42,306 bases of DNA from Bacteroidota bacterium (GCA_023251435.1 JAHEYU010000056.1:1-42306); one strand, 5' to 3'. Positions 24,156 through 33,464 are shown, counted from the stretch's first letter. A program made the numbers and translations. Notes: generated by a model not told the origin, from the sequence alone.

Positions 24156-24908
24156 CTATTCAATTTCTGTTTTTACAAATGCCTTAACTTGCGTTTTTGA
24201 TCCTTTGAGCTCGTATTCTATCCCATTTGCCGAAAGAACAAATATACATTCATTCCGGTGCATTTTCCGGAGATAATTTCTGTTAGCAAGTATTGAACGA
24301 CTAATTCGAAAAAAGTTCAATGGCACCAGAATCTCTTCAATTTTCAGTAGCGACATATATGTCAGTTCCATGGTCTTGTTTGTAAGGTGGAGTTCTGTAT
24401 ATGACGCATCTGACTTGCAATAAAGAATGTCTTCCGGATTGATAATTAAAAAACCTTTGGCTGTATTAAGTCTTAATCGTTTATCCTCCTGTTTTTGTTC
24501 AATAATTTCGTTTATTCTGGACTCAAGGTTTAATAGTTTCCTTTGCCTGGCTTTCTCTAGAACAGGTTTTAATCCGGCTTTTGTTATCGGTTTCAGTAAA
24601 TAATCATATATTTCGTAATGAATTGCATCTACGGCATAATTTGTTGTTTTCGAAACCAATACGATATTTATTTCGGGAAGTTTCGACTGAATGAATTTTA
24701 TTATTCCCGACCCTGTCTTTCCAACCAAAGGATATTCAAAAAAAATAACATCCGGATTCTGTTCAATAACTTTGAATAGGGCATCATCAGTGTTTTCTGC
24801 ATTCTCAACAAATGAAATCGACAAATCGGCTTCAAGGGCTTTAACCAATTCGATTCTGGCATCAGCATCACTTTCAACAACCAATACACCAATTTTGCCT
24901 TTTTCCAT
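24156..24908 (-). CDS. LytTR-type regulator with a pseudo-receiver (phosphoacceptor Asp replaced by Glu)
   Basis: The product has 250 residues. The receiver spans residues 5-120 and keeps the acidic residues E12 and D14, the switch S86 and the Lys106 of Y-L-L-K-P-I. The expected phosphoacceptor position reads V-I-F-F-E58-Y-P-L instead of F-L-D-x-x-M-P. Glu in this place can mimic phosphorylation, suggesting a constitutively active or differently controlled regulator. The LytTR domain (about 147-247) is intact, with Y-C-K-S-D-A-S-Y-T-E and F-F-R-I-S-R-S-I-L-A-N-R-N-Y-L. It is the first gene of the pair, with its promoter facing left from the actA leader region. Confidence 0.9.
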   Translation of the reverse strand: MEKGKIGVLVVESDADARIELVKALEADLSISFVENAENTDDALFKVIEQNPDVIFFEYPLVGKTGSGIIKFIQSKLPEINIVLVSKTTNYAVDAIHYEIYDYLLKPITKAGLKPVLEKARQRKLLNLESRINEIIEQKQEDKRLRLNTAKGFLIINPEDILYCKSDASYTELHLTNKTMELTYMSLLKIEEILVPLNFFRISRSILANRNYLRKMHRNECIFVLSANGIEYELKGSKTQVKAFVKTEIE

Positions 24909-25116
24909 ATTTGAATACGTTTAAAAGATAGATGCAATAAAGATAGTAATATATGTGTTGTGTCTTTCTTGAAATAAAAATTTCTGATTTCAAAAATATG
25001 CCAATATTTACACAAAATATTGCTAACTAATAAATTATAGATAAGCAGAACATTATTCAAAAAAAATAAAAATGCTCCAACATTATTTTTATTTTTATAT
25101 CAGAAACCATTATTGA

Positions 25117-25136
25117 ATTTGATTGTTCTATCAAAT
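25117..25136. promoter_or_regulatory. Inverted repeat in the LytTR/actA divergent region
   Basis: ATTTGAT-tgttct-ATCAAAT (25117-25136) is a 7-bp perfect inverted repeat 50 nt before actA, in an AT-rich divergent intergenic region of 277 bp. It could be an operator for either side. No consensus -7 box is seen next to it. Confidence 0.35.
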
Positions 25137-25185
25137 GTTAAAAATGGATAACATCAAAAAAAAATAAAATACTAAACCTTTTGGA

Positions 25186-26355
25186 ATGAGAAAAACATTT
25201 CGTCCCGGACACTCTCCTACTCGTTTAAACGCATTTATCATTTTATTGTTTTTATCATTTTTTTTAAGCCTCGGAATTCCATTAATAGCCAATTCTTCGG
25301 AAGAAGAAATTGAAGGAGTTATTGACAATCATGCAAATGAAGATATTAAAAGAGGAGAACGCTTTTTTAAAGGTCTTTTGCCAACCAAACGCGATTTCGA
25401 ATCATGTGTTTCGTGCCATAATCTTTACCATTCGGATACTTTAAACTGGAATCCATCGGCGATGGACATTGCCATTAAGTTTGCAGGAAAGGATTTTGCA
25501 GAGTTTCAGAGTGCAGTTATGCAGCCGACCGGAATAAAGATAGAAGCGTCGCATAAGAATTTTAAAATCGAAGATGAAGATCTGAAAAAAGTTAAGCTTT
25601 ATCTTGACGATTTGGCACTTACCGGACCTCCATCTGCAGGTCCCACCCTCAATCAGATCATGTTGTTCATTTTGCTGGGGCTATTGATCACTTTTGCTTT
25701 GCTTGATCTTATTTTCTTCCACAAAATAAAATACCGTGCTGTTTCCGTACTAATTCTAATTGTTTCGCTTGGGTTTCAGGTAAAAATGGTGGCAACTGCA
25801 GCAATTGATTTAGGACGATCGCAAGAATACGCACCCGATCAACCCATTAAATTTTCGCACAAAGTTCATGCAGGCGACAATAAAATTGATTGCAAATATT
25901 GTCACCATACCGTAGAATTTGGAAAATCTGCCGGCATTCCTGCAACTGAATTGTGTATGAATTGCCACGTTCTGGTGCGTGAAGGAACCAATTCAGGAAA
26001 ATTCGAAATTGCAAAAGTGGTTGATGCGTATGAAACGAAAAAACCGGTTGAATGGACACGCATTCATAATTTACCCGACCATGTATTTTTCAGTCATGCA
26101 CAACATGTTGGCATAGGGAAAGTTGATTGTAAGCAATGTCACGGACCAGTAGAGGAAATGCATATTATGCGTCAGCACAGCGACTTATCGATGGGCTGGT
26201 GTATCAATTGCCACCGCGATACCAAGGTGAATTTCAAAGACAATGCCTATTACGATAATTACATGAAACTTCACGATCAGTTGAAAGGTGGAGGAATTGA
26301 TACCATCCGCGCAGTTGATATCGGAGCGAACGATTGTATGAGGTGCCATTATTAA
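25186..26355 (+). CDS. actA: Alternative complex III subunit ActA, hexaheme cytochrome c
   Basis: This 389-residue protein has six CxxCH motifs, at Cys74 (C-V-S-C-H), 236 (C-K-Y-C-H), 257 (C-M-N-C-H), 315 (C-K-Q-C-H), 339 (C-I-N-C-H) and 384 (C-M-R-C-H). The membrane anchor near residues 15-36 is followed by a c-type domain, a second membrane pair at about 156-200, and the cytochrome c7-like multiheme part. It forms the periplasmic electron-exit module of the quinol oxidase complex. ActA is described as pentaheme in the first characterised complexes; the extra N-terminal heme site matches Bacteroidota versions. It is the first gene of the act operon. Confidence 0.92.
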   Translation: MRKTFRPGHSPTRLNAFIILLFLSFFLSLGIPLIANSSEEEIEGVIDNHANEDIKRGERFFKGLLPTKRDFESCVSCHNLYHSDTLNWNPSAMDIAIKFAGKDFAEFQSAVMQPTGIKIEASHKNFKIEDEDLKKVKLYLDDLALTGPPSAGPTLNQIMLFILLGLLITFALLDLIFFHKIKYRAVSVLILIVSLGFQVKMVATAAIDLGRSQEYAPDQPIKFSHKVHAGDNKIDCKYCHHTVEFGKSAGIPATELCMNCHVLVREGTNSGKFEIAKVVDAYETKKPVEWTRIHNLPDHVFFSHAQHVGIGKVDCKQCHGPVEEMHIMRQHSDLSMGWCINCHRDTKVNFKDNAYYDNYMKLHDQLKGGGIDTIRAVDIGANDCMRCHY

Positions 26356-26356
26356 A

Positions 26357-26390
26357 AAGTTTCAGGTTCAAAGTTCCAGGTTTCAGGTTT
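26357..26390 (+). repeat. Degenerate GTTTCAGGTT direct repeats in the actA-actB gap
   Basis: The stretch reads as near-tandem variants of AAGTT(T/C)CAGGTT. A very similar stretch fills 32149-32182 between actE and actF. These are short intergenic low-complexity repeats. Confidence 0.6.
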
Positions 26391-26450
26391 TCCGGTACAG
26401 TTAGACTTACTTTTAATGGGATGATACGGACGATATTTGAATGTGGGATT

Positions 26451-26585
26451 CACCCTGAAGGGGTGAAATATCAATAGCCCGGGGTAAAGTGACGAAGGAA
26501 CGGAACCCCGGGTAAAGAAGAAAAGCAGAAATTCGTCCGCAGTGATACATTGAAAAAAGTGATAACCCACTTTCGGACGGAATGG
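26451..26585 (+). repeat. Three-hairpin composite repeat, copy 5
   Basis: Stem 1 is CACCC-tgaag-GGGTG (26451-26465), followed by AAATATCAATAGCC as in copy 1. Stem 2 pairs CCCGGGGT (26478-26485) with ACCCCGGG (26505-26512). Stem 3 pairs CGTCCG (26534-26539) with CGGACG (26574-26579), followed by GAATGGAAATCA. It lies inside the act operon, between actA and actB; nothing else is seen in that 327-nt gap. Confidence 0.75.
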
Positions 26586-26682
26586 AAATCACCTTCGAAA
26601 TATAGTTACAATAGGAATTAAAATCAACTATCAATAATATTTACTGATAGTTACGAAATAGAAAATTAAAAATTTAGCGTCG

Positions 26683-29628
26683 ATGAAGACATACTGGAGA
26701 AGTATTGAAGAACTTGACAATCCAAAGGAACTACGCCGGGTAGAGGTGCGTGAAGAAGCCAAACAAAAAAGCATGTTGATGCGAGGCGACAATGATTTAA
26801 ATGCTGCCTCACGACGCGATTTTCTGAAAACATTTGGCTTCGGTATAGCAGCCGCTTCTATTATTGCAAGTTGTAAGAGGCCTATTGATAAAGCCATTCC
26901 ATATCTGGTAAAACCCGACGAAATTAATCCTGGAACTGCCAATTATTATGCGTCTTCCTACTTCGATGCAAATGAATATGGAAGTATCATTGTAAAAGTG
27001 CGCGACGGAAGGCCAATCAAAATCGAAGGTAATAAATTGAGTTCCATCTCACAGGGAGGAACAAGCGCCCGAATGCAGGCCTCTGTACTGAACCTGTATG
27101 ATGATGCGCGTCTCAAAGGCCCGTTAAAGTCGGGAGCCGAAATAACATGGGAAAAAGCCGACGAAGAAATAATGGCTCAATTGGCCAGCCTGAAAGCTGA
27201 AAACGGAAAGGTTGTTCTTTTGAGTTCAACCATCATTTCACCATCGACCCGCGAAATAATCAGAAAATTTACTGAAGCTCAGCCGAATGCCGAATGGATT
27301 CAATACGATCCGGTGTCTGCTTCGGGAATATTGCTGGCCAACCAGAAAAGTTTTGGTGTTGCATTTATTCCTGATTACCTATTCGACAAAGCCAAAATTG
27401 TGGTTAGTTTCGGAGCTGATTTTTTAGGAAGCTGGCTCTCGACAGTTGAATACACCAAAGGATACACAGCTGCCCGGCAGTTGCAGGATGGCCGTAAAGA
27501 AATGCTCCGTCATTATCAGTTTGAGTCCGGATTAACCTTGACTGGCTCGAATGCTGATGTTCGTTTCCCGATCAAACCATCTGAAGAAGGTGCCATCGTG
27601 CTGGCATTGTACAATGCGATAGCCGCTGCTAAAGGAGGAATAGTCGCTTCGGGAGTTCAGTCCTCGGTTGATGTTACCGAACTTGCAAAAGACCTTCTGG
27701 AAAATGAAAATCATAGCATCGTAATTTCAGGAAGCAACGATGAAAATATTCAGTTACTCGTAAATGGAATTAACCAGTTATTAGGCAATTACGGACAAAC
27801 CATCGGACTGGACAAGCCGCTTTTGACCAAACAAGGTATCGATCAGGACATTGACCGTTTACTATCTGATTTGAAAGCAGGTTCAGTAAAAGCATTGCTG
27901 GTTTGGGGAGCCAATCCGGTTTACGATCATCCACTCGGGAAAGAATTTGCAGCCGCAATTCCAAAATCAGCATTGAGCGTTTCATTTTCTGAACGTCCCG
28001 ATGAAACAACTGTTTTGTGCCAGTATGTTTTGCCTGAAACCAATTTTCTGGAAAGCTGGAATGATCTGGAGCCAAAATCAGGAATTTATAGCCTTTCGCA
28101 ACCAACCATTGCTCCAATTTTTAATGCCCGTGCACCACAGGAGTCACTACTGAAATGGGCAGGGAATGATAAAAAATACCACGACTTTATTAAAAACTTC
28201 TGGAATGAAACACAATTTCCGAAGCAAAAAGAAATAACCGATTTTCGCGAGTTCTGGAATACTTCTTTGCAGAATGGAGTTTTCGAAACCGCTCAGGAAC
28301 CGAAACTAAATTATTCTGCTGAAGGAATTGCACAGGCTGCCAGTCAGATAAAAAATGCAGGTTCTGGAATTGAAGTTGCCTTATACGAAACGGTAGCTCT
28401 TGGAAACGGGAAATATGCCAATAATCCTTGGTTGCAGGAATTACCAGATCCGGTTGCAAAAATCAGCTGGGATAATTTCGCTGCAGTGCCGGTAGCTTAT
28501 GCTGAAGAAAACGGACTGAAAAATGAAGATGTCATCAGCATAAACGGAATTGAATTGCCTGTATTTATTCAGCCCGGACAAGCAAAAGATACCATTTCTG
28601 TTGCGCTGGGTTATGGCCGCGAAATTGCCGGAAAAGTGGGTGATCAGACAGGCACCAACCTTTACCCTTCTGTCGGAACTGCAAATGGTACCCGTCAGTA
28701 TTATCTGACTTCAGCAAACGTTGAAAAAGTAGCCGGAAAAGTTTTTGAGTTAGCCATTTCGCAAACCCATTACTCGATGGAAGGTCGTCCGATCGTGCGC
28801 GAAACTACTTTAGACAAATACATCAAAAATCCTGTTTCAGGCAACGAGTTGAAGGCCGAACACGAATCAAAAGCAGTAACATTATATGATGCTCCGGTAT
28901 ATAACGGGCATCACTGGGGAATGGCTGTTGACCTGAATTCATGTACCGGATGCGGAAACTGTGCGGTAGCTTGTCAGGCCGAAAATAATATTCAGGTGAT
29001 TGGAAAAGAGCAAGTCCGGAACCGCCGAATCATGCACTGGATCCGGATCGACCGCTATTATTCTGAAAATCCGGAGAACCCGAAAGTTTCGTTCCAGCCG
29101 GTGATGTGTCAGCATTGCGGAAACGCTCCGTGCGAGAATGTTTGTCCGGTTGCAGCAACGCCACACAGCGAAGAAGGCTTGAATCAGATGGCCTATAACC
29201 GTTGCGTGGGGACAAAATATTGCGTAAACAACTGCCCGTATAAAGTGCGCCGGTTCAACTGGTTCCAGTATGTGAAGAACGACAAATTCGACTTTGCATC
29301 AAACAGCGACTTGGGCCGTATGGTTCTGAATCCGGATGTAACTGTTCGTTCGCGTGGGGTGGTTGAAAAATGCTCGATGTGTGTACAGCGTATTCAGGAG
29401 AAAAAACAGTTGGCCAAACTCGAAGGCCGTGCAATTGCTGAAGGCGAAATCGCAACTGCCTGTTCGCAATCCTGCCCTGGAAATGCCATTGTTTTTGGCG
29501 ACCTGGAAAATCCGGGAAGCCGCATTTCGAAGCTTTTCAAGGACCAGCGCAATTACCATTTGCTGGAAGAATTACACACTTTGCCGTCGGTGGGTTACCT
29601 GACCAAAGTTAGAAATACAAACGCTTGA
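26683..29628 (+). CDS. actB: Alternative complex III subunit ActB, molybdopterin-like/iron-sulfur fusion
   Basis: The product has 981 residues. It has the long N-terminal extension of this family (Y-W-R-S-I-E-E-L) before a Tat motif S-R-R-D-F-L-K-T-F-G (residues 43-52). A molybdopterin-oxidoreductase-like domain (about 80-720) follows that in characterised complexes lacks the cofactor. The C-terminal ferredoxin part (about 740-960) has C754-T-G-C-G-N-C-x3-C, C-Q-H-C-x4-C-x3-C-P, C-V-G-T-x-Y-C-x3-C-P and C-S-M-C...C-x3-C-P, consistent with three [4Fe-4S] and one [3Fe-4S] clusters. It carries electrons from ActC to the haem subunits on the periplasmic side. Confidence 0.95.
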   Translation: MKTYWRSIEELDNPKELRRVEVREEAKQKSMLMRGDNDLNAASRRDFLKTFGFGIAAASIIASCKRPIDKAIPYLVKPDEINPGTANYYASSYFDANEYGSIIVKVRDGRPIKIEGNKLSSISQGGTSARMQASVLNLYDDARLKGPLKSGAEITWEKADEEIMAQLASLKAENGKVVLLSSTIISPSTREIIRKFTEAQPNAEWIQYDPVSASGILLANQKSFGVAFIPDYLFDKAKIVVSFGADFLGSWLSTVEYTKGYTAARQLQDGRKEMLRHYQFESGLTLTGSNADVRFPIKPSEEGAIVLALYNAIAAAKGGIVASGVQSSVDVTELAKDLLENENHSIVISGSNDENIQLLVNGINQLLGNYGQTIGLDKPLLTKQGIDQDIDRLLSDLKAGSVKALLVWGANPVYDHPLGKEFAAAIPKSALSVSFSERPDETTVLCQYVLPETNFLESWNDLEPKSGIYSLSQPTIAPIFNARAPQESLLKWAGNDKKYHDFIKNFWNETQFPKQKEITDFREFWNTSLQNGVFETAQEPKLNYSAEGIAQAASQIKNAGSGIEVALYETVALGNGKYANNPWLQELPDPVAKISWDNFAAVPVAYAEENGLKNEDVISINGIELPVFIQPGQAKDTISVALGYGREIAGKVGDQTGTNLYPSVGTANGTRQYYLTSANVEKVAGKVFELAISQTHYSMEGRPIVRETTLDKYIKNPVSGNELKAEHESKAVTLYDAPVYNGHHWGMAVDLNSCTGCGNCAVACQAENNIQVIGKEQVRNRRIMHWIRIDRYYSENPENPKVSFQPVMCQHCGNAPCENVCPVAATPHSEEGLNQMAYNRCVGTKYCVNNCPYKVRRFNWFQYVKNDKFDFASNSDLGRMVLNPDVTVRSRGVVEKCSMCVQRIQEKKQLAKLEGRAIAEGEIATACSQSCPGNAIVFGDLENPGSRISKLFKDQRNYHLLEELHTLPSVGYLTKVRNTNA

Positions 29629-29653
29629 TTAATTAAAGAAATCAGACCGGACT

Positions 29654-31048
29654 ATGTATAAAACGGACGTACGAGGAAAATTAATTGACGGAGAAAAATC
29701 GCTCAGTCAGATTTCGCAGGAAATTCTTGCGCCCATTGATGCCAAAACGCCCCGATGGTGGTATATCGCCATGGGTATCAGTTTGGTGATGCTTGTATTG
29801 GGAGTAAAGAGTATTTATATCACTCTTACTGAAGGAATTGGAACATGGGGCGTTAACAGTACCGTAGCCTGGGGATGGGAAATTATCAATTTTGTTTGGT
29901 GGATCGGTATCGGACATGCCGGAACTGCGTTTTCCATCTTCCTTCTGATTTTACGTCAGAAATGGAGAACAGCCATTAACCGCGCTGCCGAAGCAATGAC
30001 TGTTGTCGCTGTTTTTTGTGCTGCCTTGTTCCCGCTGATGCACATGGGACGTCCGTGGTTATTCTTTTATATTTTCCCTTATCCAAATACAAGGGGACCG
30101 TTGTGGGTGAATTTTAACTCACCGCTTTTCTGGGACTTTATGGCCATTTCGGCTTACCTGTTAATTTCGGCCAGTTTCTGGTACTTCGGAATGGTTCCTG
30201 ATTTTGCTACGATTCGAGATACCACCAAATCGAAAATTAAGAAAGCTGTTTACGGATTTTTTGCTTTCGGATGGACAGGTTCCTCGCGGGAATGGTTGCG
30301 GTACGAAGGTTTGGCGTTTGTGTTGGGTGGGATTGCTGCCGTTTTAGTTGTCTCGGTTCACTCCATCGTATCTACCGACTTTGCCGTTTCTGTTGAGCCG
30401 GGTTGGCATACAACTTTGTTCCCACCGTATTTTGTGGTTGGTGCTATCTTCTCCGGATTCGCTATGGTTTTAACCCTGGTTACCCTCATGAAAAAGCTTT
30501 ATAAAATGGGCGATTTTATTACTGAAAACCATGTTGACGCGGTTTGTCGTATTTTGGTTTTTATCTCACTGATTATGGGAACCGCTTACATTACCGAAAT
30601 ATTTATTGCCTGGTATTCGGGTTCTGAATACGAAATGTACACCTTCTTTAAAAACAGGATTACAGGCGAATACGCGATGCAGTTCTGGGGAATGTTTATT
30701 TTCAATGCCCTTTTACCTCAGTTATTCTGGTCGCGTAAGGTTCGTCGTAATTTATGGGTCGTTTTTGCCATTTCCCTCTTTATCAACCTGGGAATGTGGT
30801 TCGAACGTTTCAATATTGTAGTTACTTCCTTGTCAAAAAATTATCTGCCAGCCAGTTGGGCCGAATACCATCCAACCTGGGTTGAAATTGGATTCTTTGT
30901 AGGCACGCTTGGAATGTTTGCAGCAGGAGTATTGTTGTTCTTCCGCTATATTCCGCAAATTGCAATCAGTGAAGTAAAAATGATTTCGAAATACAACACA
31001 CAGCAAACTGATCACCTAAAACCCGGACACCACCATGATTACGAATAA
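29654..31048 (+). CDS. actC: Alternative complex III subunit ActC, NrfD/PsrC-like quinol-binding protein
   Basis: This 464-residue integral membrane protein has about ten helices, the NrfD/PsrC fold as extended in ActC. It contains the signature W-W-I-G-I-G-H-A-G-T (residues 80-89), N-R-A-A-E-A-M-T-V and P-L-M-H-M-G-R-P-W. It should provide a quinol oxidation site coupled to proton movement. It follows actB by 25 nt and overlaps actD by 14 nt, so translation is probably coupled. Confidence 0.95.
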   Translation: MYKTDVRGKLIDGEKSLSQISQEILAPIDAKTPRWWYIAMGISLVMLVLGVKSIYITLTEGIGTWGVNSTVAWGWEIINFVWWIGIGHAGTAFSIFLLILRQKWRTAINRAAEAMTVVAVFCAALFPLMHMGRPWLFFYIFPYPNTRGPLWVNFNSPLFWDFMAISAYLLISASFWYFGMVPDFATIRDTTKSKIKKAVYGFFAFGWTGSSREWLRYEGLAFVLGGIAAVLVVSVHSIVSTDFAVSVEPGWHTTLFPPYFVVGAIFSGFAMVLTLVTLMKKLYKMGDFITENHVDAVCRILVFISLIMGTAYITEIFIAWYSGSEYEMYTFFKNRITGEYAMQFWGMFIFNALLPQLFWSRKVRRNLWVVFAISLFINLGMWFERFNIVVTSLSKNYLPASWAEYHPTWVEIGFFVGTLGMFAAGVLLFFRYIPQIAISEVKMISKYNTQQTDHLKPGHHHDYE

Positions 31049-31565
31049 GAAATACTTAGTGGGCGTTTTCGACGACGAGCATACGCTGAAAGATGCCTTT
31101 CAAAAGGCACTTGACAAGGGTGTTGTGATCGAGGAAGTTTATACGCCATATCCGATTCATGAAATTTTGCATGGCATGAAATACAAAACACACATTTCTC
31201 ATGCGGCATTCTTTTTTGGATTATTTGGTGTGACTGCAATTATCGGGGGAATGTATTATGCGGCTGTAATTGACTGGCCGCTGCTTTTCGGAGGAAAACC
31301 TTTTAATACTTTTCCTTCTTTCATCGTTGTTTCAATTGTTGCAACAATTCTGACAATTACGATTTTAACCTTGCTGACATTTTCCATCCGGTCAAAAATA
31401 TATCCCGGAAAAACTGCCGATATCATTGACATCCGCGCGACCGACGATAAGTTTATTATTCTGCTCGATCAGGATAAAATGGGAATCGAAATTCCTGCGG
31501 TAACACAATTGTTCCAGTCGAATGGAGCTTCTGAAGTGTATCAAAAAGAATCCACCTCTAACTGA
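31035..31565 (+). CDS. actD: Alternative complex III subunit ActD (DUF3341)
   Basis: This 176-residue protein has a cytoplasmic N-terminal domain (L-V-G-V-F-D-D-E-H-T-L-K-D-A, then Y-T-P-Y-P-I-H), two membrane helices (about 56-80 and 94-118), and a C-terminal ferredoxin-like part. These are the DUF3341 features found in ActD, a small anchor subunit without cofactors. Its start ATG lies inside the end of actC. ActE follows after 16 nt. Confidence 0.95.
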   Translation: MITNKKYLVGVFDDEHTLKDAFQKALDKGVVIEEVYTPYPIHEILHGMKYKTHISHAAFFFGLFGVTAIIGGMYYAAVIDWPLLFGGKPFNTFPSFIVVSIVATILTITILTLLTFSIRSKIYPGKTADIIDIRATDDKFIILLDQDKMGIEIPAVTQLFQSNGASEVYQKESTSN

Positions 31566-31581
31566 AATAAATTATCAACGA

Positions 31582-32148
31582 ATGAATCTGAAGAACAATA
31601 TAATAAGTTTCGCGGCCTTAATCCTGATATTTATTTTGGGATCGTGCGACCGCGACCGAAATTCTACCGGATGGCAATATTTTGACGATATGGCGCAATC
31701 GCCAGCTTACGAAACCTATTCGCCCAATCCCAATTTTGCTGATGGAAAAACAATGCGCAATCCGGTTGAAGGAACAATTCCGCTGGGGTATGAACCGTAT
31801 CTGTATGAAAAAAATGATACTGATCGGGTGGAAGCCGGTTTAGCATTGGTAAATCCATACGAATCGAATGCCAAAAATCTGGAACGTGGGAAACAGGTAT
31901 ATAATGTTTATTGCACCAGCTGTCACGCCGAAAAGGGCGATGGAAAAGGATTTTTATTTACAAGCGGGAAATACCCATTCCCACCGAAAACGTTGTTGTC
32001 AGATAAAATCAGGAATGCTCCTGAAGGCGAGATTTACCATGTGGTTACCGTTGGATTTGGAGTGATGCCGCAGCATGGTTCGCAGGTCAGGCCTGAGGAT
32101 CGCTGGAAAGTGGCAATGTATGTAAAAGAAGTTTTACACAAACAGTAG
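31582..32148 (+). CDS. actE: Alternative complex III subunit ActE, monoheme cytochrome c lipoprotein
   Basis: Starting at ATG 31582 gives 188 residues with a lipoprotein signal (I-L-I-F-I-L-G-S-C, lipid Cys about 22); an earlier in-frame ATG would overlap actD and hide it. One haem site is C111-T-S-C-H, followed by A-E-K-G-D-G-K-G, with the distal Met likely in G-V-M-P (about residue 168). It acts as the periplasmic electron carrier module of the complex, passing electrons to an oxidase or soluble cytochrome. Confidence 0.93.
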   Translation: MNLKNNIISFAALILIFILGSCDRDRNSTGWQYFDDMAQSPAYETYSPNPNFADGKTMRNPVEGTIPLGYEPYLYEKNDTDRVEAGLALVNPYESNAKNLERGKQVYNVYCTSCHAEKGDGKGFLFTSGKYPFPPKTLLSDKIRNAPEGEIYHVVTVGFGVMPQHGSQVRPEDRWKVAMYVKEVLHKQ

Positions 32149-32182
32149 AGTTCCAAGTTTCAGGTTTCAAGTTCCAAGTTTG
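32149..32182 (+). repeat. Degenerate GTTTCAGGTTTCAAGTT repeats in the actE-actF gap
   Basis: This is a tandem-like run of TTCCAAGTTTCAGG variants, the same family as 26357-26390. It starts directly after the actE stop. Confidence 0.6.
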
Positions 32183-32276
32183 AGATTGAACGAGTATTTG
32201 CTAATGTTATTTAGATTAGTTATCCTTTGCCGTTGACTTCAGTTAACGGACACGAAAATATAGAAAAAAGAAAAAT

Positions 32277-33446
32277 ATGGACAACATGGAAGACCAATTA
32301 ATTGTTCCTCAAAAATTTAAAAATATTTTGTTTGGATTGATAGGAATAGGAATAATCTCGATGGTTATTGGGTTTGTTTTAGACCCGCATCGCGCTTGGG
32401 CCAACTATTTGCTGAACAACTATTATTTTGTTTCGCTGGCAATTGGCGCCGCCTTTTTTGGTGCGATCCAATACATTGCCCAGGCCGGATGGTCGTCGGC
32501 ATTTAAGCGCATTCCGGAAGCGATGGCTTCGTACGTTCCTGTTGCTGCAGTATTTTTTCTCCTGATGTATTTCGGTATGCATTCTCTGTTTCACTGGTCG
32601 CACGAAGGCATTACCGAAACCGATGCTTTGCTGGCTCACAAAGCTCCTTACCTGAATGTTCCTTTTTTCTTTTTACGTGTGGTATTGTTCTTCGGACTGT
32701 GGATTGTTTTAATCCGGCTGTTGCGCAAAATATCATTGAAAGAAGATGCGGAAGGTGGAATGCAGCATTTTTACGATTCTGAAAAATATTCCAAAGTCAT
32801 CATTTTCATTATTGCCATCAGCTTTACTTTGTTTGCCATCGATATGATCATGTCACTCGAACCACATTGGTTTAGCGGACTTTTTGCTGCAAAAAGTTTT
32901 ATTGCCGCCTTTTTACATGCCGCCACAGTTATAACGCTGATTGTTATCATTCTGCATAAAATTGGTCATTTACGAATGCTAAACCGTAGCCACCTGCACG
33001 ATTTTTCGAGGTATATTTTCATGCTTTCCATCGTATGGGGTTATTTCAATTTCGCTGAATTCATGATAATTTGGTATGGTAATATTCCTGAAGAAACCAT
33101 GTTTTATGTGCATCGGTCGCACGGCGCATTCGGTGTTTTGTTTTATGCCAACATTATCCTGAACTGGTTTATACCATTCCTGTTTCTGATGCCCCGCATG
33201 ACTTCCAGGAGCAAAGTTTATATCCTTCCTGTAATCATTGTTTTAATGATTGGTCAATACACTGAATTGTATTATTACATCTGGCCAGCTGTGGTTCACG
33301 AAGCTAAATTCGGGATTCTTGAAATTGGTACATACCTTGGATTCCTGGGATTATTTACCTTGGTGGTTACGAACACTTTGTCGAAAGCTAGTTTGGTTCC
33401 TAAAAACCATCCTTATTTGGAAGAAAGTATCTATCATCAGTTTTGA
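32277..33446 (+). CDS. actF: Alternative complex III subunit ActF, NrfD-like membrane protein
   Basis: This 389-residue polytopic protein has about ten membrane helices, homologous in fold to ActC but shorter. Family segments include S-L-E-P-H-W-F-S (residues 195-202) and F-A-E-F-M-I-I-W-Y-G-N-I-P-E-E (about 260-275). It is the second NrfD-like membrane subunit of the complex. The start is ATG 32277 or the in-frame 32286. It is the last gene of the operon, closed by a long terminator; no ActG, SCO or cytochrome oxidase genes follow. Confidence 0.95.
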   Translation: MDNMEDQLIVPQKFKNILFGLIGIGIISMVIGFVLDPHRAWANYLLNNYYFVSLAIGAAFFGAIQYIAQAGWSSAFKRIPEAMASYVPVAAVFFLLMYFGMHSLFHWSHEGITETDALLAHKAPYLNVPFFFLRVVLFFGLWIVLIRLLRKISLKEDAEGGMQHFYDSEKYSKVIIFIIAISFTLFAIDMIMSLEPHWFSGLFAAKSFIAAFLHAATVITLIVIILHKIGHLRMLNRSHLHDFSRYIFMLSIVWGYFNFAEFMIIWYGNIPEETMFYVHRSHGAFGVLFYANIILNWFIPFLFLMPRMTSRSKVYILPVIIVLMIGQYTELYYYIWPAVVHEAKFGILEIGTYLGFLGLFTLVVTNTLSKASLVPKNHPYLEESIYHQF

Positions 33447-33464
33447 TGAGTCTTTCAACTCCAT

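Noticed and set aside
26683-29628. Molybdenum enzyme such as a formate dehydrogenase or polysulfide reductase
   Set aside because: The Tat-extended fusion to a four-cluster ferredoxin domain and the act gene order identify it as ActB, whose molybdopterin-like domain is known to lack the cofactor.
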